Positions 37,659 through 47,156 of a DNA stretch of 55,396 nucleotides are shown here, in pieces. The notes below the pieces were generated by a model. That model did not search any database and was not told where the DNA came from. It saw only the letters and a list, made by a program, of their open reading frames with translations. Origin of the DNA: Candidatus Mediterraneibacter vanvlietii (GTDB taxonomy: Bacteria > Bacillota > Clostridia > Lachnospirales > Lachnospiraceae); contig DXGZ01000062.1 in NCBI GenBank assembly GCA_019113645.1, positions 1 through 55,396 on the forward strand, read 5' to 3'. Position 1 is the first letter of the stretch. The number at the start of each line of letters is the position of its first letter. The position numbers and the translations under genes are program-made.

Positions 37659-38438
37659 ATGAAAAAAGAAAAGAGATCTCCTCGTGTGCTGATTTTTGCG
37701 GGGACAACAGAAGGACGAATTCTGGCGGAATACGCAGCGTCGCTGGGCCTGAACTGTCATATCAGTACGGCGACAGAATACGGGGAGAAGATACTGGAAA
37801 ATATAGACGGAATTGAAACGGCTTCCGGGCGGATGGACGAAGGGCAGATCGGAGACTTTATACGGGAAAAGCAGATCGATTTTGTAATCGACGCAACGCA
37901 CCCTTTTGCCGTGGAGGCAACGTTAAATATCCGGAGAGCCTGTGATGCAGAGCATACAGAATATATACGGTGTCTCAGGGAATCCGCGGTGATATCACAG
38001 GAAGAGGATGCAGGGATTGTCACGGCCGGTTCGGTCAGAGAGGCAGTCGCTTATTTGAGACATACAAAAGGAAATATTTTTATTGCCACAGGGAGCAAGG
38101 AACTTCAGTTATATACAGAAATAGAAGAATGGCAGGAGAGATGTTTCGCGCGTGTGCTTTCCACGCGGGAATCAGTGGAACAGGCGGTTCGCACAGGATT
38201 TGAAGGAAAACATCTGATTGCAATGCAGGGACCTTTTTCATATGAGTTAAATCTGGCTATGCTCAGGCAGATACAGGCAGAATATTTTGTGACAAAAGAA
38301 TCCGGAAGAGCCGGGGGATTTGCCGAGAAGCTTCGTGCGGCAGCAGAAGCGGGCGCAGTGACGGTTGTAATCGGCAGACCAGAGGAAGAGGGAGAGAGCC
38401 TGGAAGCCGTGATGAAGAGGATGGACGAACTGTTATAA
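37659..38438 (+). CDS. cobK: Precorrin-6A reductase
   Basis: A 259-residue NAD(P)H-dependent reductase of corrin-ring synthesis (CobK/CbiJ). The dinucleotide site reads [16 protein letters not shown] (about residues 10-25), followed by [31 protein letters not shown] and [11 protein letters not shown]. All are family marks. With the anaerobic-type cbiG at 34416 the CbiJ name is equally suitable. The two genes are separated by the PII/amtB pair on the other strand. GGAGAAGAAG precedes the ATG. Confidence 0.92.
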   Translation: MKKEKRSPRVLIFAGTTEGRILAEYAASLGLNCHISTATEYGEKILENIDGIETASGRMDEGQIGDFIREKQIDFVIDATHPFAVEATLNIRRACDAEHTEYIRCLRESAVISQEEDAGIVTAGSVREAVAYLRHTKGNIFIATGSKELQLYTEIEEWQERCFARVLSTRESVEQAVRTGFEGKHLIAMQGPFSYELNLAMLRQIQAEYFVTKESGRAGGFAEKLRAAAEAGAVTVVIGRPEEEGESLEAVMKRMDELL

Positions 38439-38445
38439 AAATGCC

Positions 38446-38474
38446 TTGCAAACAGAGTGTTTGTGTGATATACT
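38446..38474 (+). promoter_or_regulatory. Promoter and leader of rpsB
   Basis: TTGCAA (38446-38451) and TATACT (38469-38474) are 17 bases apart. The leader of about 110 bases holds a GC-rich stem around GCCGGC-TTGC-CGG (near 38525-38540), a possible site for S2 autoregulation. Confidence 0.7.
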
Positions 38475-38593
38475 CTGAATGTTGCAAATTAATCACGTAT
38501 GTGGTTTTTTCCGATGGTGCCAAAGCCGGCTTGCCGGACGGTCTCGGAAAACCAAGCATACGGAAGTTTAAAAACCAAATGGAGGAAAGAAAC

Positions 38594-39346
38594 ATGAGTG
38601 TTATTTCAATGAAACAGCTTTTAGAAGCAGGTGTACATTTCGGACACCAGACAAGAAGATGGAACCCGAAAATGGCTCCGTACATCTACACAGAGAGAAA
38701 TGGTATTTACATCATCGACCTGCAGAAATCTGTAGGAATGGTTGACGATGCATATAAAGCCGTTTCTGACATCGCTGCAGAGGGCGGCACAATTCTTTTT
38801 GTAGGAACAAAGAAACAGGCTCAGGATGCTATCAAAACAGAGGCAGAGCGCTGCGGAATGTTCTACGTAAACGAGAGATGGCTGGGCGGTATGCTCACAA
38901 ACTTCAAGACAATCCAGAGCCGTGTAAAACGTCTCAAAGAGATTGAGGCTATGTCAGAAGACGGAACATTCGATGTACTTCCGAAGAAAGAAGTTATCGC
39001 GCTGAAAAAAGAGTGGGAAAAACTTGAGAAAAACCTCGGCGGAATCAAAGATATGAAGAGACTGCCGGATGCAATCTTCGTAGTTGACCCGAAAAAAGAG
39101 AGAATCTGCGTACAGGAGGCTCATACTCTTGGAATTACTCTGATCGGTATCTGTGATACAAACTGTGATCCGGAAGAGCTTGACTATGTAATCCCGGGTA
39201 ACGATGACGCTATCAGAGCTGTTAAACTGATCGTTTCCAAGATGGCAGACGCTGTTATCGAGGCAAACCAGGGTGAGACAGGTGAAGATGCGTATTATGA
39301 AGAAGCAGAGGATGCAGTAGAAGCTGAAGAGGCAGTAGAAGAGTAA
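38594..39346 (+). CDS. rpsB: 30S ribosomal protein S2
   Basis: A 250-residue ribosomal protein. Start [32 protein letters not shown] and blocks [12 protein letters not shown] and [12 protein letters not shown] are diagnostic. The ATG at 38594 follows GGAGGAAAG; the frame is open further upstream but only through the leader. The last 20 residues are an acidic tail. It is followed by tsf, the usual partner. Confidence 0.98.
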   Translation: MSVISMKQLLEAGVHFGHQTRRWNPKMAPYIYTERNGIYIIDLQKSVGMVDDAYKAVSDIAAEGGTILFVGTKKQAQDAIKTEAERCGMFYVNERWLGGMLTNFKTIQSRVKRLKEIEAMSEDGTFDVLPKKEVIALKKEWEKLEKNLGGIKDMKRLPDAIFVVDPKKERICVQEAHTLGITLIGICDTNCDPEELDYVIPGNDDAIRAVKLIVSKMADAVIEANQGETGEDAYYEEAEDAVEAEEAVEE

Positions 39347-39374
39347 GATCTTATTTTTAATGGAGGAATTTATC

Positions 39375-40298
39375 ATGGCAATTACAGCAGGAATGGTAAA
39401 AGAATTAAGAGAAATGACAGGCGCAGGCATGATGGACTGCAAAAAAGCTCTTACAGAGACAAATGGCGATATGGACGCAGCTGTTGAGTTCCTTAGAAAG
39501 AACGGACAGGCAAAAGCTGAGAAAAAAGCCGGAAGAATCGCAGCTGAGGGTATTGTTAAGACTGTTGTAAGAGATGACAAGGTTGCGGCAATCGTCGAGG
39601 TTAACTCCGAGACAGATTTCGTTGCCAAGAACGATGACTTCCAGGGATTTGTTGAAGCAGTTGTAAATCAGGCTGTAGATTCAGATGCAGCTGACATGGA
39701 TGCTTTCATGGCAGAGGCATGGGCAGAAGACACATCCAAGACTGTAAAAGACGCTCTCGTAGAGAAGATCGCAGTTATCGGTGAGAACCTGAACATCAGA
39801 AGATTCGAGAAAGTAAGCGCTGAGAACGGATGCGTTGTATCCTACATCCACGGCGGCGGACGTATCGGTGTTCTTGTTGTTGCTGATACAGATGTTGTAA
39901 ACGATGAGATCAAAACTTGCCTGAAGAACGTAGCTATGCAGATCGCAGCTATGTCTCCGAAGTATGTATCCCGCGATGAAGTATCTCAGGAGTACCTGGA
40001 TCACGAGAAAGAGATCCTTCTTGCTCAGGCTAAGAAAGAGAACCCGGAGAAACCGGACAACATCATCGAGAAGATGATCATCGGACGTCTGAACAAAGAG
40101 CTCAAAGAGATCTGCCTGCTTGATCAGGTATACGTTCAGGACAGCGACCTTACAGTTGCAAAATATGTTGACAAGGTAGCAAAAGAGAACAACGCAAAAG
40201 TTACAGTTAAGCAGTTTGTACGTTACGAGACAGGCGAAGGTATCGAGAAGAAACAGGAGAACTTCGCTGAGGAAGTAGCTGCACAGATGAACATGTAA
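39375..40298 (+). CDS. tsf: Elongation factor Ts
   Basis: A 307-residue nucleotide-exchange factor for EF-Tu. MAITAGMVKELREMTGAGMMDCKKAL is the UBA-like start, and the TDFV contact motif appears in NSETDFVAKND. ATG 39375 follows TGGAGG. It is cotranscribed with rpsB and ended by the hairpin at 40331. The pyrH and frr genes that commonly follow are absent here. Confidence 0.98.
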   Translation: MAITAGMVKELREMTGAGMMDCKKALTETNGDMDAAVEFLRKNGQAKAEKKAGRIAAEGIVKTVVRDDKVAAIVEVNSETDFVAKNDDFQGFVEAVVNQAVDSDAADMDAFMAEAWAEDTSKTVKDALVEKIAVIGENLNIRRFEKVSAENGCVVSYIHGGGRIGVLVVADTDVVNDEIKTCLKNVAMQIAAMSPKYVSRDEVSQEYLDHEKEILLAQAKKENPEKPDNIIEKMIIGRLNKELKEICLLDQVYVQDSDLTVAKYVDKVAKENNAKVTVKQFVRYETGEGIEKKQENFAEEVAAQMNM

Positions 40299-40330
40299 TT
40301 GCAGACTTTGCATTGATATTCTGAAAGAAA

Positions 40331-40376
40331 AACCCTTATGAATGGTGATTTTATACCATTCGTAAGGGTTTTTTTT
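40331..40376 (+). terminator. Intrinsic terminator after tsf
   Basis: AACCCTTATGAATGGT pairs with ACCATTCGTAAGGGTT (one mismatch), followed by a run of T. Confidence 0.95.
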
Positions 40377-40531
40377 AATTTTGCAGTCCCTGACAGAATA
40401 GGATCAGAGTGTCTGAAAGCCCAGAGAGAGTAGAGCGGCAATATTCGCAGGGGTTTTAATGAGATGTTATCTGGTAAAAAACAACATATGGAAAAGTAGA
40501 AAGCTTCATATACGTTTTTCCTGCTTTTTAA

Positions 40532-40537
40532 TATAAT
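40532..40537 (+). promoter_or_regulatory. Candidate -10 of the sugar-ABC operon, lacking a -35
   Basis: TATAAT (40532-40537) lies 34 bases before the gene, but the -35 position reads TATACG or similar. Dependence on the AraC-type regulator at 45609 would explain this. Confidence 0.45.
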
Positions 40538-40570
40538 ATCTTCATCATATAAAACGAGGAGGAAAAAAGT

Positions 40571-41854
40571 ATGAAGATGAAAAAGGCGATTGCGCTCTTC
40601 ATGACCGTATCTCTGGCGGCGGGGCTGCTTGCCGGATGCGGCGGATCCGGAAAAGAAGAAGGAAAAGACAGTTCAGGTAAAATTGAACTGGAATTCTTCA
40701 CTCAGAAAAGAGAGGCTTCTGAAACATTTGACAAGATTATTGAGGAATTCAATAACAGCCAGGACGAAATTGTGGTAACACAGAACATTGTTCCGGATGC
40801 GACAAGCGTCTTGATGTCCCGCGCGGCTACAGGTGATCTGCCGGATATCATTCAGGTTGGCGGCATGCAGGATTCCAACACAATGCAGTTCATGAAAGAA
40901 GGCCATTTCCTTGAACTTACTGATATGGAATGCCTTGACAATGTAGTTGATCAGTATAAGGATGCGATTAAGTTCAAAGGAAAGAACTACGTCGTTCCGA
41001 TTTCTGCGAACTTCAGCGGCGTATTCTACAACAAAGATCTGTTTGAAGAAGCAGGATACGAGGTTCCGACTACATATGACGAGCTGATCAGTCTGGCAAA
41101 AGACATTCAGAGCAAAGGAGAAACTCCGTTCCTTTTCCCGGATAAAGACGCATGGACACTTGTACAGTGCTGGGAAGATAACATCGACGGATCTGCCCGT
41201 GGAGACAGAAAACCGGTATATATGGATATTGCGAATGGCGTGACCACATTTGAGGATGATCCGTTATTCCCGGAAACACTTCAGAAAGTAGTTGATATCC
41301 GTCAGTACGGACAGGGCGATTCTCTGAGCCTTGGTTATGATCAGGCAATCAGCGATTTTGCGACAGGAAAATCTTATATGTTTATGCAGGGAATCTGGGC
41401 GCTTCCGTCTATTAAAAAGGCAAACCCGGATATGAATATCGGTATGTTCTCTTTCCCGAGCAATGACGGCGACACAAAGGTAAGCATGGGTATTGACGTG
41501 AACCTGGCAATATCCGCAAAGGGTGAGAACACAGAAGCCGCAAAACAGTTTGTGGAATTTGCCGCATCAAAAGATATGGTTCAGCTTTATGTGGACAACG
41601 ATTATTCCATCCCGTGTATGAAAGATGTAACTCCGAATATTCCGGACGCACAGGATATTGTTGATCTTGTAAATGAAGGCAAGGGTGTGCTTCAGGCGAC
41701 CGCTCTTCCGAAAGCAGTAGCAGATGAGAGACAGAATACAATCCAGAAGGTAATCGTTCCGGACGGCGGAGAGGATATCAATACATTCCTTTCAAATCTG
41801 ACAAAAGTATTCCAGGAGAACAAGGATGAATTCTTAGAGCTCTATGGTGAATAA
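40571..41854 (+). CDS. Sugar-binding lipoprotein of an ABC importer
   Basis: A 427-residue family-1 solute-binding protein. The lipoprotein signal ends LLAGC with lipidated Cys23. The mature domain has EFFTQKREASETFDKIIEEFN at the start of lobe 1 and the usual bilobal pattern. Two permease genes follow, then a two-component system and a GH32 enzyme, so the ligand is probably sucrose or a fructo-oligosaccharide. The ATPase is missing and is presumably shared (MsmK/UgpC type) from elsewhere. GAGGAGG precedes the ATG. Confidence 0.9.
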   Translation: MKMKKAIALFMTVSLAAGLLAGCGGSGKEEGKDSSGKIELEFFTQKREASETFDKIIEEFNNSQDEIVVTQNIVPDATSVLMSRAATGDLPDIIQVGGMQDSNTMQFMKEGHFLELTDMECLDNVVDQYKDAIKFKGKNYVVPISANFSGVFYNKDLFEEAGYEVPTTYDELISLAKDIQSKGETPFLFPDKDAWTLVQCWEDNIDGSARGDRKPVYMDIANGVTTFEDDPLFPETLQKVVDIRQYGQGDSLSLGYDQAISDFATGKSYMFMQGIWALPSIKKANPDMNIGMFSFPSNDGDTKVSMGIDVNLAISAKGENTEAAKQFVEFAASKDMVQLYVDNDYSIPCMKDVTPNIPDAQDIVDLVNEGKGVLQATALPKAVADERQNTIQKVIVPDGGEDINTFLSNLTKVFQENKDEFLELYGE

Positions 41855-41874
41855 GAACCAGGGAGGGAACAGAT

Positions 41875-42756
41875 ATGAAGAAATCAAAGGTTTTAAATAG
41901 AAATCATATTTTGTTTCTGTTTACGCTCCCGATTCTGATCATGTATTGTGTGTTCTTTATTATTCCGCTCCTGATGGGTATGAAAAATAGTTTTACGGAC
42001 TGGTCGGGGACCAGTCCGGACTACAATTTCATAGGAATTAAGAATTATATTGATATCTTTCAGGATGAGCGTTTCAGAAATGCGCTTATATTCAATTTTA
42101 AATATACAATTCTTCTGACTGTCGGAACCGTGATAATTTCTCTGATTATCGCCATTGTTCTGAATCAGAAGATCAGGGGACGCGGATTTTTCCGTTCCGT
42201 ATTTTTCCTTCCGGCGATCCTCAGCCTTGTGACCGTCGGTTTGATCTGGAATGAGCTGTTTTACCGGGTAATTCCTCTGATTGGAGAGGCAACCGGATGG
42301 GGACTCTTCGAGTCAAGCTGGCTTGGAAGTCCGAAGCTTGCCATGTACGCTATCCTGCTTGTCAACCTCTGGCAGGGATGCGCGACACCGATTGTCCTGC
42401 TGATTGCCGGACTGCAGAGTGTTCCGCAGGACCTTTATGAGGCTGCGGCAATCGATGGAGCAAATGCATGGCAGAGATTTAAGTCAATTACAATTCCGTA
42501 TCTGATTCCGGTGCTTAACATTGTTATTGTTACATCTGTCAAGGGCGGACTTACAACCTTTGATTACATCAAGGCGATGACAGACGGAGGACCGATGCAG
42601 TCAACGGAATCCGTAGGTATTCTTATATACAACCATGCAATGCAGGAAGGAAGATTTGGTTATTCGGTTGCAGAATCTATGATCCTGTTCCTGATCATTG
42701 CTCTTGTATCTGTTGTGACAATGCGTATGACTGAGAATAAAAAGGTAGGTGACTGA
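41875..42756 (+). CDS. Sugar ABC permease, MalF-like
   Basis: A 293-residue membrane protein with six helices. The EAA loop is DLYEAAAIDGANAWQRFKSITIPYL (about residues 185-209), which docks to the ATPase. It follows the binding protein by 20 bases with AGGGAGG. With the next gene it forms the import channel. Confidence 0.92.
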   Translation: MKKSKVLNRNHILFLFTLPILIMYCVFFIIPLLMGMKNSFTDWSGTSPDYNFIGIKNYIDIFQDERFRNALIFNFKYTILLTVGTVIISLIIAIVLNQKIRGRGFFRSVFFLPAILSLVTVGLIWNELFYRVIPLIGEATGWGLFESSWLGSPKLAMYAILLVNLWQGCATPIVLLIAGLQSVPQDLYEAAAIDGANAWQRFKSITIPYLIPVLNIVIVTSVKGGLTTFDYIKAMTDGGPMQSTESVGILIYNHAMQEGRFGYSVAESMILFLIIALVSVVTMRMTENKKVGD

Positions 42757-43597
42757 GGTGACAAAAAATAAAAATATTCTGGGCAGAGGTGTTTCGTATC
42801 TGATAGCGGCGGTTGGAGCGCTTGTGATATTGCTGCCGTTTTATGTCACTGTGATCACTGCGTTTAAAACGCCGGAACAGTCGGCAAAGAATTTTTTCTC
42901 CTTCCCGACCGGATTATACCTGGATAATTTCAAGTCAGTATTTGAGAAAGCCGGATATTTCAAATATTTTATGAACTCTGTGATTGTCACCGTGAGTTCG
43001 CTGATTCTGATTTATATTCTGGTAACAATGATTTCCTATGCGATAGCCAGAAGCATGAGACGAAGCGGCTATTACAAAGTAATATACGGACTGATTGTTC
43101 TTGGAATGTTTGTCCCGTTCCAGGTCATCATGGTTCCTCTCGTGCAGTTCATGGGCGGACTGGGGCTGTCGAACAAATTCGGACTGATCCTTCTGCATGT
43201 GACATATGCGGCGATGCAGGCAGTGTTCCTGCTTGTGAATTATATCCGCAACGTACCGGAGGATCTGGAGGAAGCGGCATATATCGACGGATGTACGACA
43301 GTACAGGCATATGTTAAGATCGTTCTTCCGCTTTTGAAGCCGATGACATCTACAGTGCTCGTACTTAACGCACTCTGGATCTGGAATGATTTCCAGATGC
43401 CGTTGATGATCCTGAATAAGCTTCCGGAGACATGGACGCTGCCTCTGTTCCAGTACAATTTCAAATCACAGTACTCATTTGACTACAATATGGCATTTGC
43501 GTCATATCTGATCGCTATGATTCCGGTTTTGATCGCTTATATCTGTGCGCAGAAGCATATTGTGGCAGGACTTACGGCGGGAGCTGTAAAATCCTGA
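42749..43597 (+). CDS. Sugar ABC permease, MalG-like
   Basis: A 282-residue membrane protein with the EAA loop DLEEAAYIDGCTTVQAYVKIVLPLL (about 171-195) and the ending VAGLTAGAVKS usual for MalG-type permeases. The GTG at 42749 overlaps the previous gene by 8 bases; a second in-frame GTG at 42758 is also possible. Confidence 0.92.
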   Translation: MTEVTKNKNILGRGVSYLIAAVGALVILLPFYVTVITAFKTPEQSAKNFFSFPTGLYLDNFKSVFEKAGYFKYFMNSVIVTVSSLILIYILVTMISYAIARSMRRSGYYKVIYGLIVLGMFVPFQVIMVPLVQFMGGLGLSNKFGLILLHVTYAAMQAVFLLVNYIRNVPEDLEEAAYIDGCTTVQAYVKIVLPLLKPMTSTVLVLNALWIWNDFQMPLMILNKLPETWTLPLFQYNFKSQYSFDYNMAFASYLIAMIPVLIAYICAQKHIVAGLTAGAVKS

Positions 43598-43636
43598 TCT
43601 GCAATTGTCATAATGCAGAGAACATAGTACATTAAT

Positions 43637-43675
43637 AGTACACCGCTGATACCAAAGGAGCGGTGTACTATTTGT
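43637..43675 (+). other. Stem-loop between permease and kinase genes
   Basis: AGTACACCGCT (43637-43647) and AGCGGTGTACT (43659-43669) pair exactly, followed by ATTTGTG. With few T residues it may be a partial terminator that lowers expression of the downstream two-component genes. Confidence 0.6.
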
Positions 43676-43774
43676 GTATCTGCCAGATCCCGCTCGGAAG
43701 CATATCAAAAGCTGTGGGAGCGGCCGGAAGAGGCAGTACCGGAGAAAAACGAGGAATTCAGAGGAGGTTCAGAC

Positions 43775-45631
43775 ATGCTGTGGTTTAAAAGACTTTCTTT
43801 CGGGAAAAAAATACTCAGTTCCTATATCATTTTCATAGGAATTTCATTCCTTCTTTCAGGGATATACTGTCTGAGGAGTATTGAGACATCGAAAGAAGAA
43901 AACGGACGGTATATGCATCAGTTCGCGGAACAGGTGAATCTGAACCTGGATGTGATATTTTCGAACATGGACCGGATACGGTTTCTGCATCTGATTGATG
44001 ACAAGGTGAAGCCTATGATAAGAACGCCTGAACAAGACAAAAGTCTGGCAAAGGAACTGGAGGACGAAGATTATGTTACCCGTGCTCTGAATCATATGAC
44101 CAATATGAACCAGTATATTCTCCGGGCTACCTATGTGAATGAATACGGAGATATTTACAGTAATGTGAAGACAGAGAATGCGTCTTATCTGGAAAAAATG
44201 CAGATGATTCAGCAGAGGCAGGATTGGAATGACCGGCATAAAATTTTCTATACAGGGGTCTATCAGGAAACAATTAATATGGTGGAATATCCCCTTGTCA
44301 CCAGTATCAGCAAAATCTATGATATTGACCAGAACGGTCCGATTGGAACGCTGTTTGTGGATCTGAACTTTTCAGCCGTAAAACAGATTCTGGATCAGAC
44401 GCTGGAGCCGCAGAGCACAGGGACGCATCTGATGATATTTGATCAGAACGGAGAGGTGATCTATCATACCGACGGAGGGGAAGACCTGTGGTCACGGATT
44501 TCGGAAAAAGAGAAAGAGCAGTTGACCGGGCAGGTGCTTTCCGATGACAGGGAAAATAACGGGAGAGAGACAGAGGAGGTGCGGATCGAAGGAAAAGGAG
44601 CTGCCGCTTCTGTTACAAAGAACAAAAGCACGGGATGGAGAGTACTGGTATACACACCTTATTCCAACATTTATGCTGCAGGAATACAGAATATACTCGG
44701 TGTGGCGATTACAATGGCTGTGGTACTTGTACTTGCCATGATTCTGGGCGTGCTTTTGTCCAGACAGATCAGCCGACCTGTTCGGATTCTGATTAAGGCA
44801 ATGGAAAAAGTAGACAGGGGAAATGTGAAGTATATTGATGAAAAAGAGTTCGACTGGCAGGATGAAATGGGATATCTGCTCAGAAGTTACAATCAGATGG
44901 GGCAGAGAATTAACGACAGTATTGAGAAGATATACATTTACCAGCTGAATCAGAAGCAGACAGAACTGAAGATGCTCCAGTTTCAGATCAATCCGCATTT
45001 TCTGTATAATACGCTCAATACCATCAGTGCCATTGCCTCTCTGGAGGGGATTGACGAGATTGCCAGGATTTCAGATAATCTTTCAAGCATGTTTCAGTAC
45101 AATATAAAAGGAAGCGATATTGTTCCGATGAAACTGGAACTCAGGCAGGTAAACAGCTACATGACGATACAGACGATCCGGTTCCCGGGGAAATATATGT
45201 TTACGCAGACAATTGAACCGGGGCTTGAGGAAGAACCCATGCTGAAATTTTTGATTCAGCCGCTGGTGGAGAATTCTCTGAAACATGCGTTTCGGAAACT
45301 GAGAGAGATTAACAGGATTGATCTGAAAGCTTCCAGAGATAAGGAGAATATACGAATTGAAATCACAGACAACGGAGTGGGGATGAAGGAACAGACCGTA
45401 CGTATGCTGAACGAAGAACTGGCCGATACAGATACCCAGACTCTGGTGTCGAATGTGGATCGTGGAATCGGACTCAGAAATGTAAATGCCAGAATTAAGA
45501 ATTTCTATGGGAAAGAATACGGGATACAAATTGAGAGCAGAGAAGGCTCTTATACGGTGATTCATATCCTGATTCGAACGATCCGGAAGGAAGAACAGGA
45601 GGGACAAGATGCTCAGAATCGTAGTAGCTGA
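43775..45631 (+). CDS. Sensor histidine kinase, YesM-like
   Basis: A 618-residue membrane kinase. One helix near residues 12-33, an extracellular Cache-like sensor (about 34-300), a second helix (about 305-325), HAMP (about 325-380), then the His_kinase domain with His408 in FQINPHFLYNTLN and an ATPase domain (DNGVGM, GIGLRNV). Such kinases sense extracellular sugars, often with the binding protein. Its 3' end overlaps the regulator gene by 23 bases. Confidence 0.93.
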   Translation: MLWFKRLSFGKKILSSYIIFIGISFLLSGIYCLRSIETSKEENGRYMHQFAEQVNLNLDVIFSNMDRIRFLHLIDDKVKPMIRTPEQDKSLAKELEDEDYVTRALNHMTNMNQYILRATYVNEYGDIYSNVKTENASYLEKMQMIQQRQDWNDRHKIFYTGVYQETINMVEYPLVTSISKIYDIDQNGPIGTLFVDLNFSAVKQILDQTLEPQSTGTHLMIFDQNGEVIYHTDGGEDLWSRISEKEKEQLTGQVLSDDRENNGRETEEVRIEGKGAAASVTKNKSTGWRVLVYTPYSNIYAAGIQNILGVAITMAVVLVLAMILGVLLSRQISRPVRILIKAMEKVDRGNVKYIDEKEFDWQDEMGYLLRSYNQMGQRINDSIEKIYIYQLNQKQTELKMLQFQINPHFLYNTLNTISAIASLEGIDEIARISDNLSSMFQYNIKGSDIVPMKLELRQVNSYMTIQTIRFPGKYMFTQTIEPGLEEEPMLKFLIQPLVENSLKHAFRKLREINRIDLKASRDKENIRIEITDNGVGMKEQTVRMLNEELADTDTQTLVSNVDRGIGLRNVNARIKNFYGKEYGIQIESREGSYTVIHILIRTIRKEEQEGQDAQNRSS

Positions 45632-47156
45632 TGATGAATTTTATGCAAGAAAAGCGCTGATTCGAAAGATCCATATGGCTGAGCCGGAGGCTGAAATTAT
45701 AGCGGATTTTGAGAACGGGCTCCAGGCCGCGGCATATATCAGAGAGAACAGGAGCCGCATAGACCTGCTCTTTACAGATGTGAAAATGCCAGAGATGGAC
45801 GGACTGGAACTGGCAAAGTGCATTGCCGAAGAGGAGATGGGCGTAGAAATTATTATCGTTTCCGGATTCAGCGAGTTTGAATACGCGAAAACGGCGATGA
45901 CCTTTGGCGTAAACAATTATCTGATTAAACCGGTACAGGAAGATGAGCTCAAAGAAGCACTTGAGCGGGTGAAAAAGAAAACACGCAAACAGGAAGAGCA
46001 GATGAGGGCGCAGATGTCTGTACGGACAGTGGAGTATTTGAGCATAGCTGAACTGGTGAGTCATGATGAGTGGAGAGGAAAGTTCCTTTCCCCGATATTT
46101 CAGAAATACGGCGGTGAGGACAGTACCTCTCCGATCGGATTTTACCTGGCGGTTGTTCAGGCAGAAAACGGTGAACAGAAAAATGAAGTTGTGGACAGGG
46201 AAATAGAACGGTTTATAAAAGACAGAAACAGATGCCGGCTTTATTTCCGGAGGTATAAGGAGCATGTCCTCCTGATGTTTCAGGATGAAGAGGATCCGGC
46301 AGAGGAACTGTCCGGTCTGCTTCGCCGGATTCTGGCAAAAGGAGGAGAAAAGATGACAGCCGGAGTCAGCCAGCATCATACAGGAGTACCGGAGTTGAAA
46401 AAGGCATATCAGGAAGCAGTATACGCGATTAATCAGCGTCTGATTGACGGCTGGGTGAAGGTCTATTCCTACAAAGGAGAGATGCGTCCATCCAATCATT
46501 TCACGAAAGAAGCGGAAGTGCTGCTTGGGGATGCCATTGAAAAGCAGAAATGTGCGGCAGCAGAGGAGGTTGTGAGCCGGACACTGGAAAAATGCAGGGA
46601 CGCTTATTCACTTTATATTACAATCAGCGGAATCTTTAATCTGATGTACCGGATTTTCTGCCGGAGCGCAAGAAGCGAGGAAAAAGACAGCGAACATGTG
46701 TATATGCTTTTTTCGTACCGTTCTGACCTGTATGGATTCCGTCATTTTTATGAAGTGGAGGATTATGTGAAAAAAATCGTGGAATCCATGTGCCAGGAGC
46801 AGGAAGAAAAGACGCATCACTATATTGTTGCTGAGATGCTGGACTATATTGAGAAAAATTATCAGACCAATATCAGCCTGAGTGAACTGGCGGAACACAA
46901 ATATTTTATGAACAGCAGTTATTTAAGCAGGCTGTTTAAAAATGAGGTAGGGCAGACCTTTTCAAAATATCTGATGGAATTTCGGATCAGAAAGGCAGCG
47001 GGGCTTCTTGAAAACGAACTGTTAAAAATTAATGACGTTGCCATGCTTGCGGGGTATAATGATGTGTCTCATTTTATTCAGTATTTTAAGAAAATATACG
47101 GATGCACCCCGGAAGAATACAGACATAAACGACTGGAGGAAATGAAATATGTATAA
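45609..47156 (+). CDS. AraC-type response regulator, YesN-like
   Basis: A 515-residue regulator: receiver domain 1-120 with phospho-acceptor Asp57 in FTDVKMPEMDG, a long middle segment (about 130-400) of unknown fold, and two helix-turn-helices of the AraC domain (about 415-512; ISLSELAEHKYFMNSSYLSRLFKNEVG and INDVAMLAGYNDVSHFIQYFKKIYG). It probably activates the ABC operon promoter at 40532 and perhaps its own. Its stop overlaps the GH32 start. Confidence 0.93.
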   Translation: MLRIVVADDEFYARKALIRKIHMAEPEAEIIADFENGLQAAAYIRENRSRIDLLFTDVKMPEMDGLELAKCIAEEEMGVEIIIVSGFSEFEYAKTAMTFGVNNYLIKPVQEDELKEALERVKKKTRKQEEQMRAQMSVRTVEYLSIAELVSHDEWRGKFLSPIFQKYGGEDSTSPIGFYLAVVQAENGEQKNEVVDREIERFIKDRNRCRLYFRRYKEHVLLMFQDEEDPAEELSGLLRRILAKGGEKMTAGVSQHHTGVPELKKAYQEAVYAINQRLIDGWVKVYSYKGEMRPSNHFTKEAEVLLGDAIEKQKCAAAEEVVSRTLEKCRDAYSLYITISGIFNLMYRIFCRSARSEEKDSEHVYMLFSYRSDLYGFRHFYEVEDYVKKIVESMCQEQEEKTHHYIVAEMLDYIEKNYQTNISLSELAEHKYFMNSSYLSRLFKNEVGQTFSKYLMEFRIRKAAGLLENELLKINDVAMLAGYNDVSHFIQYFKKIYGCTPEEYRHKRLEEMKYV

